Positions 39,242 to 46,490 of a stretch of DNA of 64,000 nt are shown in pieces. The stretch is taken from the NCBI RefSeq assembly GCF_003369445.1, contig NZ_QRCU01000078.1, forward strand, positions 62,001 through 126,000. Direction: 5' to 3'. Position 1 is the stretch's first letter. Each line of letters starts with the position of its first letter. This DNA comes from Arthrobacter silvisoli. Lineage in GTDB: Bacteria > Actinomycetota > Actinomycetes > Actinomycetales > Micrococcaceae. The position numbers were made by a program, and so were the translations under genes. Below the pieces are notes generated by a model. The model was not told the DNA's origin. It worked only from the letters and a program-made list of their open reading frames with translations, and searched no databases.

Positions 39242-42200
39242 CTACCCGGCCGGGACCGGCACGGGCTGTGCGCCCCGGCGGCCCTTTCCGGTTCGCCGCG
39301 ACTTGGCAAAGCGCAGGTACAGGGAGGGGACGATGAACAGGTTGACGAGGGTCGACGAGGCCAACCCACCCAGGATCACAATGGCCATCGGGTACTCGAT
39401 TTCGTGGCCGGGGAGATTCCCCAGGACCACCAGGGGAACCAGGGCAAGGCCTGTCGCCAGCGTGGTCATCAGGATGGGCGAGAGCCTTTCCGCCGCGCCG
39501 CGCAGCACCAGGGAGGGGCCGAACTCCTCGCCCTCGTACTGTTCCAGGTGTTGGCAGTGGTTGACCAGCAGGATGCCGTTGCGGGCAGCGATACCCATCA
39601 CGGTGAGGAAGCCCACCAGCGAGCCCAGGGAGAGGATGCCGCCGCCCAGGAAGGCTGCAAGGACACCTCCCACCAGCGCAATCGGGAGCGTCAGCATGAT
39701 GAGCGTGGCCAGCCGCCAGCTGCGGAATGCGGCCTGCAGGAGCAGGTAGATCATGACCACAGCGCCAGCGGCGAAGAGCAGCAGCCGCTGCGTTGCGGCT
39801 TGGCGCTCGACGTACTCGCCGAGCACGACCGCGTTGTATCCGGTGGGGAATTGGATCGTCGCCAGCCCGGCCTTGAGCTTGTCGACGACGGCGGCCAGGT
39901 CGCCTTCCTTGACGTTGGCGCTGACATCGAGCTCGCGCGAGCCCCCGTTCCGCTCAATGACGTTCGGAGTCGGCTTGACCTGGACCGAGGCGACATCACC
40001 GATGCGAATCCTCTTGCCGGAGGGTGTGTCGATCAGGAGGCTTTCGACGCTGCTCACGCTGGTGCGGGTGGCGGGAGGGCTCCAGACCTGCACGTCGTAG
40101 GCCTTGTTGTCGTGGAAGATGTCGCCGGCTTCCTCCCCCGAGATCAGCGTTGCCGCCGCCCGCCGGACGTCACCGGGCTTGAGGCCGTACTGCCGAGCCT
40201 TGGCCAAGTCCACTTGCACGTCGATCTGCGGCACGTTCACTTGCAGGGACACCTTGGCGCCGATCGCGCCCGGTATGCCCGCCAGCACTTCCTTGACCTT
40301 GTCTGCCTGGGTCCTTAGCTCCGTCAAGTCGTCGCCATAGACCCGGACGACGACGGCGTAGCCGGTGCCCGTCAGGACTTCACGGATGCGTTCCTTGAGG
40401 TAGGTCTGCACGTCGCGGTGAATGCCCGGGTAGCCCTCCACGACCTGCTGGATCGAGGCGAGCGTCGCGCCGTAGTCCACTGCCGGATCCACGCTGATCC
40501 AGTTCTCACCGAAGTTCACGCCCACCACTTCGTCGGCGGCGAACGCCTGGCCGATATGGGAGCCGCAGTTGCGCACCCCGGGAATGGTCATGAGCTCGTT
40601 GCAGGCGGCCTGGCTGACCCTGACTTCCTCTGCATTGGACGTGCCCGGCTGCGTAACCCAGTGCATCAGGAAGTCACGCTCCTTGAAGTCCGGAAGCAAG
40701 GACTGGCCCAGCAATGGCGCCGTGACGATCCCGGCGATGGCCAGCACACCCACAGCGGCATAGCCCGGAACCGGGTGCTTGACAGCGGGCTGAAGCGCCT
40801 TGTGGTACCAGCGCTTCAGCACCCGGACCACCGGGGGATCTTTGTCCTCCAGCGGGGCGTTGCGCAGGAAGATGTACGCAAGAGCCGGCGTCACCGTGAG
40901 GGCAACGACCATCGATGCGAGCACCGCCAGCGTGTAGGAGATCGCCAACGGCCGGAAGAAGGCGCCGGTCAGGCCGTCCAGGAAGAAGATCGGGACCGTT
41001 GCTGCGATGATGATGAGCGTCGCGTAGACGATGGGTCCGCGGACTTCGATGGAGGCGTTGACCACCACCCGTGCGGTGCCGGAGCCGTCGCCCTGGGCCC
41101 GGTGCTTGCGCAACCGCCGCACGATGTTTTCGACGTCGATGATGGCGTCGTCGACAACGACGCCGACGGCGATCACCAGCCCGGCAAGCACCATCGTGTT
41201 GACCGTGCCTCCGGTCCAGTAGAGCACAAGCCCGGCAGCCACGAGGGACAAGGGTATTGCCACGACGCTGACGAAGGCCGTGCGCCACTGGAACAGGAAG
41301 AGGCTCAGCACCAGGATGACCAGGAGGCAGCCGAAGAGGAGCGCCAGGCTGAGGTTGTGGATGGATTCCTCGATGAAGGTGGCTGGCCGGAAAATGGTGG
41401 TGTCCACCTTGATGTCCGTCAGCCCGGGCTGGAGCTGCTTGAGTGCTTCCTCAACGCCCTTGGTAACTTCCAGGGTGTTGCCCCAGGGGAGCTTTTCCAC
41501 GATCAGCATCAGGCCGGGTCCGCCGTCGATCACCGCGTCGCCAATCAGCTGCTGGTGGTCTTCGACGACGTCGGCCACGTCACCCAGCTTCAGGGCGCCT
41601 TCCGGCCGTTCCTCCACGGTGACCTGGGCCAGGTCCGCAGGAGTGGTGATGGCTTGGACGTGCCGTATGCCGAGGCTCTGGTTGGGAGTCTCCATGGCGC
41701 CGCCGGTTCCAAAGAGGGAACCCGGGGTGTACTTGAGCAAGCCGGAGTCGAGGGCTTCCGATGTCGCCGTCATGACCGACTCCAGGCTCACATTGTGGGC
41801 CTGCATCCGTGCCGGATCTGCCTGGACTTGGAGCATCTGGAGCCGTTCGCCCCAGATCGCCACGTTTGCCACGCCGGGCACGCGAAGCAGGTGCGCCCGG
41901 ATGTTCCAGTAGGAGATCATGGACATTTCAATGAGCGAGCGTGTGTCCGATGACAGCCCGATCTTCATCACGCGGCTCGTTGAGGAGAGCGGCTGAAGCA
42001 TCAGCGGCGGCGCGGCCCAGGTCGGCAGCGTCGGAATGACCGTCGCCATCCTCTCCGAAACGAGCTGCCTGGCGGTCAGCTGGTCCGTGCCCGGCTTGAA
42101 CAGCAGGACGATCGAGGACAGCTGGGAGACGGACTTTGACCGCAGTTCAGCCAACCCTTCGACGCCGTTGAACGCTTCTTCGAGCGGCACGGTGACGAGC

Positions 42201-42385
42201 TGTTCGACCTCAGAGGCCGTCAGGCCGAGGCAAGCCGTCTGCACCTCGACCTTTGGCGGGGCGAATTCCGGGAACACGTCGACGGATGCCGTGCTCAGCT
42301 GGGCGCCGCCCACCACCATGAGCACCGCTGCGAGCGCCAGGATGATCGAGCGGAACCTCAGGCTGGCGGCAACAATGCGGCGCAT
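39242..42385 (-). CDS. RND-superfamily efflux permease (CusA/CzcA-like), second copy
   Basis: A 1047-aa RND permease with the standard plan: helix 1 (SIILALAAVLMVVGGAQL), a large extracytoplasmic porter region with VDVFPEFAPPKVEVQTACLG and VPGVANVAIWGERLQMLQVQ, helices 2-6, a second porter region (YGLKPGDVRRAAATLISGEE), and helices 8-12. Overall it resembles the heavy-metal-efflux (CusA/CzcA) branch. The relay motif in helix 4 reads VVVDDAIIDVENI with an Asp pair at 412-413, as in AcrB, not the DFG..VDG of CzcA; a RND helix-10 region reads GIAARNGILLVNH with Arg where AcrB has Lys. Substrate unknown. One nt separates it from the adaptor-like lipoprotein upstream. Confidence 0.88.
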   Translation of the reverse strand: MRRIVAASLRFRSIILALAAVLMVVGGAQLSTASVDVFPEFAPPKVEVQTACLGLTASEVEQLVTVPLEEAFNGVEGLAELRSKSVSQLSSIVLLFKPGTDQLTARQLVSERMATVIPTLPTWAAPPLMLQPLSSTSRVMKIGLSSDTRSLIEMSMISYWNIRAHLLRVPGVANVAIWGERLQMLQVQADPARMQAHNVSLESVMTATSEALDSGLLKYTPGSLFGTGGAMETPNQSLGIRHVQAITTPADLAQVTVEERPEGALKLGDVADVVEDHQQLIGDAVIDGGPGLMLIVEKLPWGNTLEVTKGVEEALKQLQPGLTDIKVDTTIFRPATFIEESIHNLSLALLFGCLLVILVLSLFLFQWRTAFVSVVAIPLSLVAAGLVLYWTGGTVNTMVLAGLVIAVGVVVDDAIIDVENIVRRLRKHRAQGDGSGTARVVVNASIEVRGPIVYATLIIIAATVPIFFLDGLTGAFFRPLAISYTLAVLASMVVALTVTPALAYIFLRNAPLEDKDPPVVRVLKRWYHKALQPAVKHPVPGYAAVGVLAIAGIVTAPLLGQSLLPDFKERDFLMHWVTQPGTSNAEEVRVSQAACNELMTIPGVRNCGSHIGQAFAADEVVGVNFGENWISVDPAVDYGATLASIQQVVEGYPGIHRDVQTYLKERIREVLTGTGYAVVVRVYGDDLTELRTQADKVKEVLAGIPGAIGAKVSLQVNVPQIDVQVDLAKARQYGLKPGDVRRAAATLISGEEAGDIFHDNKAYDVQVWSPPATRTSVSSVESLLIDTPSGKRIRIGDVASVQVKPTPNVIERNGGSRELDVSANVKEGDLAAVVDKLKAGLATIQFPTGYNAVVLGEYVERQAATQRLLLFAAGAVVMIYLLLQAAFRSWRLATLIMLTLPIALVGGVLAAFLGGGILSLGSLVGFLTVMGIAARNGILLVNHCQHLEQYEGEEFGPSLVLRGAAERLSPILMTTLATGLALVPLVVLGNLPGHEIEYPMAIVILGGLASSTLVNLFIVPSLYLRFAKSRRTGKGRRGAQPVPVPAG

Positions 42386-42386
42386 G

Positions 42387-42863
42387 TCAGTGGGCCGTGT
42401 CGAATTCGGCGCCGAAGAGCTCGGCCGCTGCTCTGGTCACCACCAGGGTGCCTGCGGGCGGGCCCGCGGAAGCGAAGACCGTGCCGTCATCAATGCGGGT
42501 CACCGTGACCGCCTGCCGCTGGTACACGCGCGGCTCAGGGTTGGTGTAGACCCAGGTGGCGCCTTTGGCATCGTAGAGCAGCGCGTCATACGGCAATCTC
42601 AGCGCGGCGCCTGCCGTCCCGGACCGGACAGGTGTGGTCTTGAGGTCCAGTCGGGCGATGGCCTTCTCCGAGAGCGTGATCCTGGCAATCCCGGTCGTGG
42701 CGTTCTTCTCGACTTTGGCAGCCTGCTCGGCCTGCGAAGAGCTCGAGGAGGCCGCCACCGAAGCTTGGCCGCAGCCCGACACGAAGAACAAGCCGAGAAC
42801 CAGCCAGAGCGAACTGGCCACGCCGGCCGCCGCTTGGCGGCCGGTTGAAGGACGACGTGTCAT
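42387..42863 (-). CDS. Short adaptor-like lipoprotein between two RND permeases
   Basis: A 158-aa protein with an N-terminal lipoprotein signal (LWLVLGLFFVSGCGQ; lipid-modified Cys31) and a Ser-rich linker. The rest resembles two pieces of a CusB/CzcB membrane-fusion protein: the entry strand ITLSEKAIARLDLKTTPVRS and the C-terminal barrel LRLPYDALLYDAKGATWVYT with VYQRQAVTVTRIDDGTVFAS and VVTRAAAELFGAEF. The alpha-hairpin and lipoyl domain that normally reach an outer-membrane channel are absent. This fits a monoderm envelope. Its ATG overlaps the upstream permease stop (ATGA), and its stop is 1 nt before the next permease, so all three are translationally coupled. Confidence 0.82.
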   Translation of the reverse strand: MTRRPSTGRQAAAGVASSLWLVLGLFFVSGCGQASVAASSSSSQAEQAAKVEKNATTGIARITLSEKAIARLDLKTTPVRSGTAGAALRLPYDALLYDAKGATWVYTNPEPRVYQRQAVTVTRIDDGTVFASAGPPAGTLVVTRAAAELFGAEFDTAH

Positions 42864-45800
42864 CTTGCTTCCACCTTTTCCTGTGTCACAGGGACATCCA
42901 CACGGTAGATCGCTTCCCAGTCCTCCGGGCCGTGTTCGGGACCGAACCACAGCAGCACCAGGGGAACGACCAGGAGTGCGAAAAGTGTCGTGGTCACCAG
43001 ACCACAGACGATGATGATGGCCATCGGCGCCAAGGCACCTGAGCCTGCCGCTCCGCCGAGCAGCGAGAGCGGGATGAGGACTACGGCGGTGATGGCCGCT
43101 GCCTTCAGCACTGGAGCCACGCGTTCCTTCGCGGCTGCCAGAACCACTGTGGCCCGGGAGGCGCCGGGGTGCTCCCGCCAGCCTCGGTCACAGGTTGCGG
43201 CGAAGACAGCTATGTTGCGGACGGCAACGCCGAGCAGTACAGCCAGCGCCGTCAAGCTGATCCAGGAGACGGACGGGCCGGCGAGGAAGGCCGCCAGGAA
43301 ACCACCGGAGAGTGCCGCGGGGAGGCCAAGGAACGCGGCCACGGCTGTCTTCCAGCTGCGGACGGCGGTCTGCAGCAGAATCAGCACACCGATGAGGGCC
43401 GCTCCGCCAATAGCGAGTACGAGCATGTCGGCGTTCTGCTGGTCGGCGTACTTTGTCGGGATCTCGGCGTGGTACTCCAGTGGGAACTGCACGGTGTTGA
43501 TCGCGGCTTGAATGTCGCGTTCGACGTCGGCCAACGGGCGGCCGCTGACTTCGCCGACGATGTCGAGGTACCGGCTCGTGGCGTGGTGGTTGATGACGGT
43601 TTCGTTCGCTGCGAGTCGCACCTTGGCAACGTCACCGAGCTTCACGTGGCCGCCGCTTGGAGTATCCAGGAGAAGCTCACGCAGGCTCGTCACGTCGTCA
43701 CGGACGTCAGCGGTTCCGCGAACAACCACTTCGAAGACCTTTTGCTGCTCGAAGAGGTTGCCGACAACGATGCCCTGCATCAGGGTTGCGGCTGCGCGCC
43801 TTGCGTCGCCGGGCTTGATGCCCGCTGTCTGGGCCGCCTTGAGGTCAACTTCGACCTCCAGCACAGGAAGCTTCGTGGTGGAGTTCAGGCGCGGAGAGTT
43901 GAGTCCTTGTATGCCCGTCAGGGCCTTGCGGACCTCCTCGGCTTTCTGCGCCAGGATGTCGGAGTCCGTGCCGTAGACCCGCACAGCGAAGCCGGGCTGA
44001 ATTGCGTCGCGTGTGGCACCGATTTGCTGCTGTGAGTAGCTCACAAGGTTGTGGGCGATTCCGGGGTAGCCGTCCACGATCTCCTGGACTGCGCTTTCAA
44101 CCCGGGAGTAGTCGGCGTTCTGCGCGACCGAAACCCACAGCTCGGCCGAGCTGTTGCCGACCACTTGGTCGGAGGTGATGGCACGGCCAACGTGGCCTCC
44201 GACGCCGGACACGCCGGAGACGGTACGCAGTTCGTCCGCTGCCCTCGCCGCGATCCTGCTGACTTCGGACGTGGACGTTCCGGCCATCGCGTCCCATTGG
44301 ATCAGGATCGTGCGATCGGGCAGCGTGGGCACTACCGCGCGGTTGCCGGGCAGTTGCGACGCGGCCAGCAGGCCGGCGAGTCCGACGACGGCGACGGCCG
44401 CAGCGCCGAGGGGGAGCCTGCGGCGTCCTCTGTCCAGGGCCAGGCCATAGTAGCTCCGGGCTTTCCGGAAGCGGTTCGATTCATGCCTGCGGACGGCGTC
44501 GCGCTTCAGCAGCAGGTGAGCCATCACGGGCGTGACGCTGATTCCGACGACGAACGCCGCCAGCAGTGCCAGGGCCATCGACCAGACGAGGGGACGGAAG
44601 AAGGCCGCGTCGATTCCGGTGCTGAAGAGGGTGGGCACCAGGGCCAGGACGACGGCGAGGGACACGAGCAGCAGTGGTACGCGTACCCACCGGACGGCGG
44701 CACTCACATACGACTTGAAGTCGCCGTTCTGTTGCCTTCCATCGGGCAGCGGGGAGCCGCGGAGCTGGGCATGGATGTCCTCAACCACGTCACCCACAAT
44801 CAGTGTCACCGCCAGGAGGATTCCCACCAGGACACTGATGTTCAGGGTGCTTCCCTGCAGTTCCAGGACCAGCACAGCCGCAGTGACTGACGTCGACAGC
44901 GCCACGAAGGCGACCAGGGCGGCACGCCACGACCTGAAGAGGAACCAGAACAGGGCCACAAGAAGGATCAGGCTGATGAGCAGGGCGATGCCCAGGCGAT
45001 CGACGGTTTCCTGCAGGGCCGAGGCCGGCCGGAACACCGAAGTGTCGATGTCCACGCCTGTGAGGCCCGGTTCGAGGTCCTTGAGGGCAGATTCGACTGC
45101 TTTGGTTACCTGGAGGGTGTTGGCGGAAGGGAACTTTTCGATGACGAGAAGGAGTCCTGGATCCTGCCCGACGATGGCATCGCCAATGAGGGGCTGGTGG
45201 TCTTCCTTCAGGGTGGCCACGTCACCCAGCACAAGGGAGGGGTTGGAATCCTCCACGTGGATCTGGGCCAGCTCCTGTGGATTCCTGATCGGCAGGACGT
45301 GCTGAATGCCGAGGCGCTGGTTGGACGACTCGATGAAACCGCCGGTGCCAGGTGTAGACGCCTCCAGGAAGCTGAGCGGCGAAACCCACACGGCGTTGCC
45401 TGTGGACTGGATGATCTGCTCCAGGGTCACGCCTTTGTCCCGCAGCGTGTTGGGATTGACCTCCACCTGGAGCTGTTGTTCGCGCTGGCCCCAGATGGAC
45501 ACGTTGGCGACACCCGGGACCCCGATGAGCCGAGGCTTGATCTTCCACCGTGCAAGTACGGACATATCGATGCCGGTCAGCTGCTTGGATGACATTCGCA
45601 CCATGAGCAGCCGGCTGGTTGAAGACAACGGCTGCATGATCAGCGGCGGCGACGACACATTGGGCAGGGCGTGCGCCTGGGTCATGCGCTCGGCAACCAT
45701 CTGCCGGGCACGCATCAAGTCGGTGCCTTGACGGAAGACGAGTTCGATGGAGGACAGGCCCGGGACGGACTTGGACCGGATTTCTTCCAGCCAAGGGACG

Positions 45801-46027
45801 CCGTTGAGCAGGTCCGCCTCCATGGGAGTGGTGATGAGCTGCTCTACCTCGGCCGCGGACAGCCCCAGCGCCTCGGTCTGGATCTCAACGTGGGCGGGAG
45901 CGAACTCCGGGAGGCCATCGACGGCCATACGGGGAATGTTGACGATTCCGAAGGCGATAGTGCCGGCAGCAATAGCGAGCACGAGGATCCGGAATTGCAG
46001 GCTGAACCGCGTAATCCACCCGAACAT
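42860..46027 (-). CDS. RND-superfamily efflux permease with degenerate helix-4 motif, first copy
   Basis: A 1055-aa RND permease, homologous to its partner across the full length: VDGLPEFAPAHVEIQTEALG, VPGVANVSIWGQREQQLQVE, DKGVTLEQIIQSTGNAVWVS and IKPGDARRAAATLMQGIVVG. Its helix-4 relay motif is altered: where the partner has VDDAIIDVEN, this copy has VGDVVEDIHAQ, with Gly412 replacing the first Asp, Asp413 retained, and no VEN. The helix-10 region reads GVAVRNIAVFAATCDRGW. It may be a structural subunit or use another coupling residue. It is the promoter-proximal gene of the cassette, and its mRNA leader has an inverted repeat. Confidence 0.86.
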   Translation of the reverse strand: MFGWITRFSLQFRILVLAIAAGTIAFGIVNIPRMAVDGLPEFAPAHVEIQTEALGLSAAEVEQLITTPMEADLLNGVPWLEEIRSKSVPGLSSIELVFRQGTDLMRARQMVAERMTQAHALPNVSSPPLIMQPLSSTSRLLMVRMSSKQLTGIDMSVLARWKIKPRLIGVPGVANVSIWGQREQQLQVEVNPNTLRDKGVTLEQIIQSTGNAVWVSPLSFLEASTPGTGGFIESSNQRLGIQHVLPIRNPQELAQIHVEDSNPSLVLGDVATLKEDHQPLIGDAIVGQDPGLLLVIEKFPSANTLQVTKAVESALKDLEPGLTGVDIDTSVFRPASALQETVDRLGIALLISLILLVALFWFLFRSWRAALVAFVALSTSVTAAVLVLELQGSTLNISVLVGILLAVTLIVGDVVEDIHAQLRGSPLPDGRQQNGDFKSYVSAAVRWVRVPLLLVSLAVVLALVPTLFSTGIDAAFFRPLVWSMALALLAAFVVGISVTPVMAHLLLKRDAVRRHESNRFRKARSYYGLALDRGRRRLPLGAAAVAVVGLAGLLAASQLPGNRAVVPTLPDRTILIQWDAMAGTSTSEVSRIAARAADELRTVSGVSGVGGHVGRAITSDQVVGNSSAELWVSVAQNADYSRVESAVQEIVDGYPGIAHNLVSYSQQQIGATRDAIQPGFAVRVYGTDSDILAQKAEEVRKALTGIQGLNSPRLNSTTKLPVLEVEVDLKAAQTAGIKPGDARRAAATLMQGIVVGNLFEQQKVFEVVVRGTADVRDDVTSLRELLLDTPSGGHVKLGDVAKVRLAANETVINHHATSRYLDIVGEVSGRPLADVERDIQAAINTVQFPLEYHAEIPTKYADQQNADMLVLAIGGAALIGVLILLQTAVRSWKTAVAAFLGLPAALSGGFLAAFLAGPSVSWISLTALAVLLGVAVRNIAVFAATCDRGWREHPGASRATVVLAAAKERVAPVLKAAAITAVVLIPLSLLGGAAGSGALAPMAIIIVCGLVTTTLFALLVVPLVLLWFGPEHGPEDWEAIYRVDVPVTQEKVEAR

Positions 46028-46105
46028 CGCTAACGCCTGGACTGTTCGCTGCGGGCGGGGCGGGGGACGGCTCTCCTGTTCCCGCAGGCGTTGGGGAAAC
46101 GAGCA

Positions 46106-46149
46106 GACAAAAGGCGCATTTCAGTCTCCAAATCGTGAGACCTTTTGTC
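46106..46149 (-). promoter_or_regulatory. Long hairpin in the RND-operon leader
   Basis: Arms gacaaaagg (46106-46114) and ccttttgtc (46141-46149) are exact inverted repeats; a second GTCTC/GAGAC pair (46124-46128, 46137-46141) lies inside and overlaps the second arm by one base. If transcription starts near 46162, the hairpin forms at the start of a 135-nt leader. It may be an operator or RNA switch. The 78 nt from here to the first ATG show nothing I can name. Confidence 0.55.
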
Positions 46150-46167
46150 ATTCCCCCCAGGCTCGGT

Positions 46168-46173
46168 ATCATA
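46168..46173 (-). promoter_or_regulatory. Candidate -10 box for the RND operon (TATGAT)
   Basis: On the minus strand TATGAT matches TATAAT at five of six positions. TTGCCA (46199-46194) could be a -35, but the 20-nt spacing is long. Transcription would start near 46162. Confidence 0.5.
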
Positions 46174-46328
46174 TTGGACTCCTTTCTGCAAGTTGGCAAT
46201 GAAATCCGGTACTCGTTTTTGGACCGGCCGTGTACTTACGTGGTGTGTGCCCGCTCTTGCCCCGCCATCGCTGCGTGGAATGCAGGCGCTCTGCGCCAGC
46301 CGGGCCGGGCTCCGTGCATTTGGTGCGC

Positions 46329-46334
46329 TAGAGT
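46329..46334 (+). promoter_or_regulatory. Candidate -10 box for the leuS leader (TAGAGT)
   Basis: TAGAGT fits TANNNT. Six bases separate it from the ATG of the 8-codon leader peptide, so transcription is predicted to start at or next to that A, making the peptide leaderless. No -35 was identified. Confidence 0.5.
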
Positions 46335-46340
46335 AGGGGC

Positions 46341-46367
46341 ATGCGTGCGATCCTTCTGCTTAGCTAG
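46341..46367 (+). CDS. Leucine-rich leader peptide of leuS (MRAILLLS)
   Basis: ATG-CGT-GCG-ATC-CTT-CTG-CTT-AGC-TAG encodes eight residues with Ile followed by three consecutive leucines. Two of the three Leu codons are CTT, rare beside CTG/CTC in this genome. The peptide sits about 125 nt upstream of leuS and is followed by a strong hairpin and then an intrinsic terminator. This is the arrangement of a ribosome-mediated attenuator sensing charged tRNA-Leu. Leader peptides upstream of leuS have been predicted in some Streptomyces. The ORF is short, so the case rests on the codons plus the terminator. Confidence 0.7.
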   Translation: MRAILLLS

Positions 46368-46395
46368 CCGCCCGGTACCGGAACTACCGAGCGGC
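46367..46395 (+). promoter_or_regulatory. First hairpin of the leuS attenuator
   Basis: GCCGC-C-CGGTA / TACCG-A-GCGGC pair across a 7-nt loop with one C-A mismatch. It begins at the last base of the leader-peptide stop codon, so ribosomes on the leucine codons or the stop could mask its 5' arm. It ends one base before the terminator stem. Confidence 0.6.
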
Positions 46396-46396
46396 C

Positions 46397-46420
46397 GCCC
46401 CTCCTTGTCGAGGGGCTTTT
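46397..46420 (+). terminator. Attenuator terminator upstream of leuS
   Basis: GCCCCTC / GAGGGGC (7 bp) with a CTTGTC loop is followed directly by TTTT and GTGTGT. It precedes leuS by 70 nt, with no gene ending upstream on this strand, so its purpose would be to interrupt leuS transcription. AGGGGC at 46335-46340, just upstream of the leader ATG, repeats the 3' arm and could pair with the 5' arm if it is transcribed. Confidence 0.7.
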
Positions 46421-46490
46421 GTGTGTCCGGGCAGGTGCCGGGGCTGCAGCAGGAGGCCATACCGCCAAGGAAGAACAGAAGAGGGCAGCA

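Noticed and set aside
46028..46105. Regulator gene or metal-sensor operator (CsoR, ArsR, MerR) for the RND operon
   Set aside because: No gene-sized frame with domain motifs and no characteristic operator in this segment; the only structure is the upstream inverted repeat.
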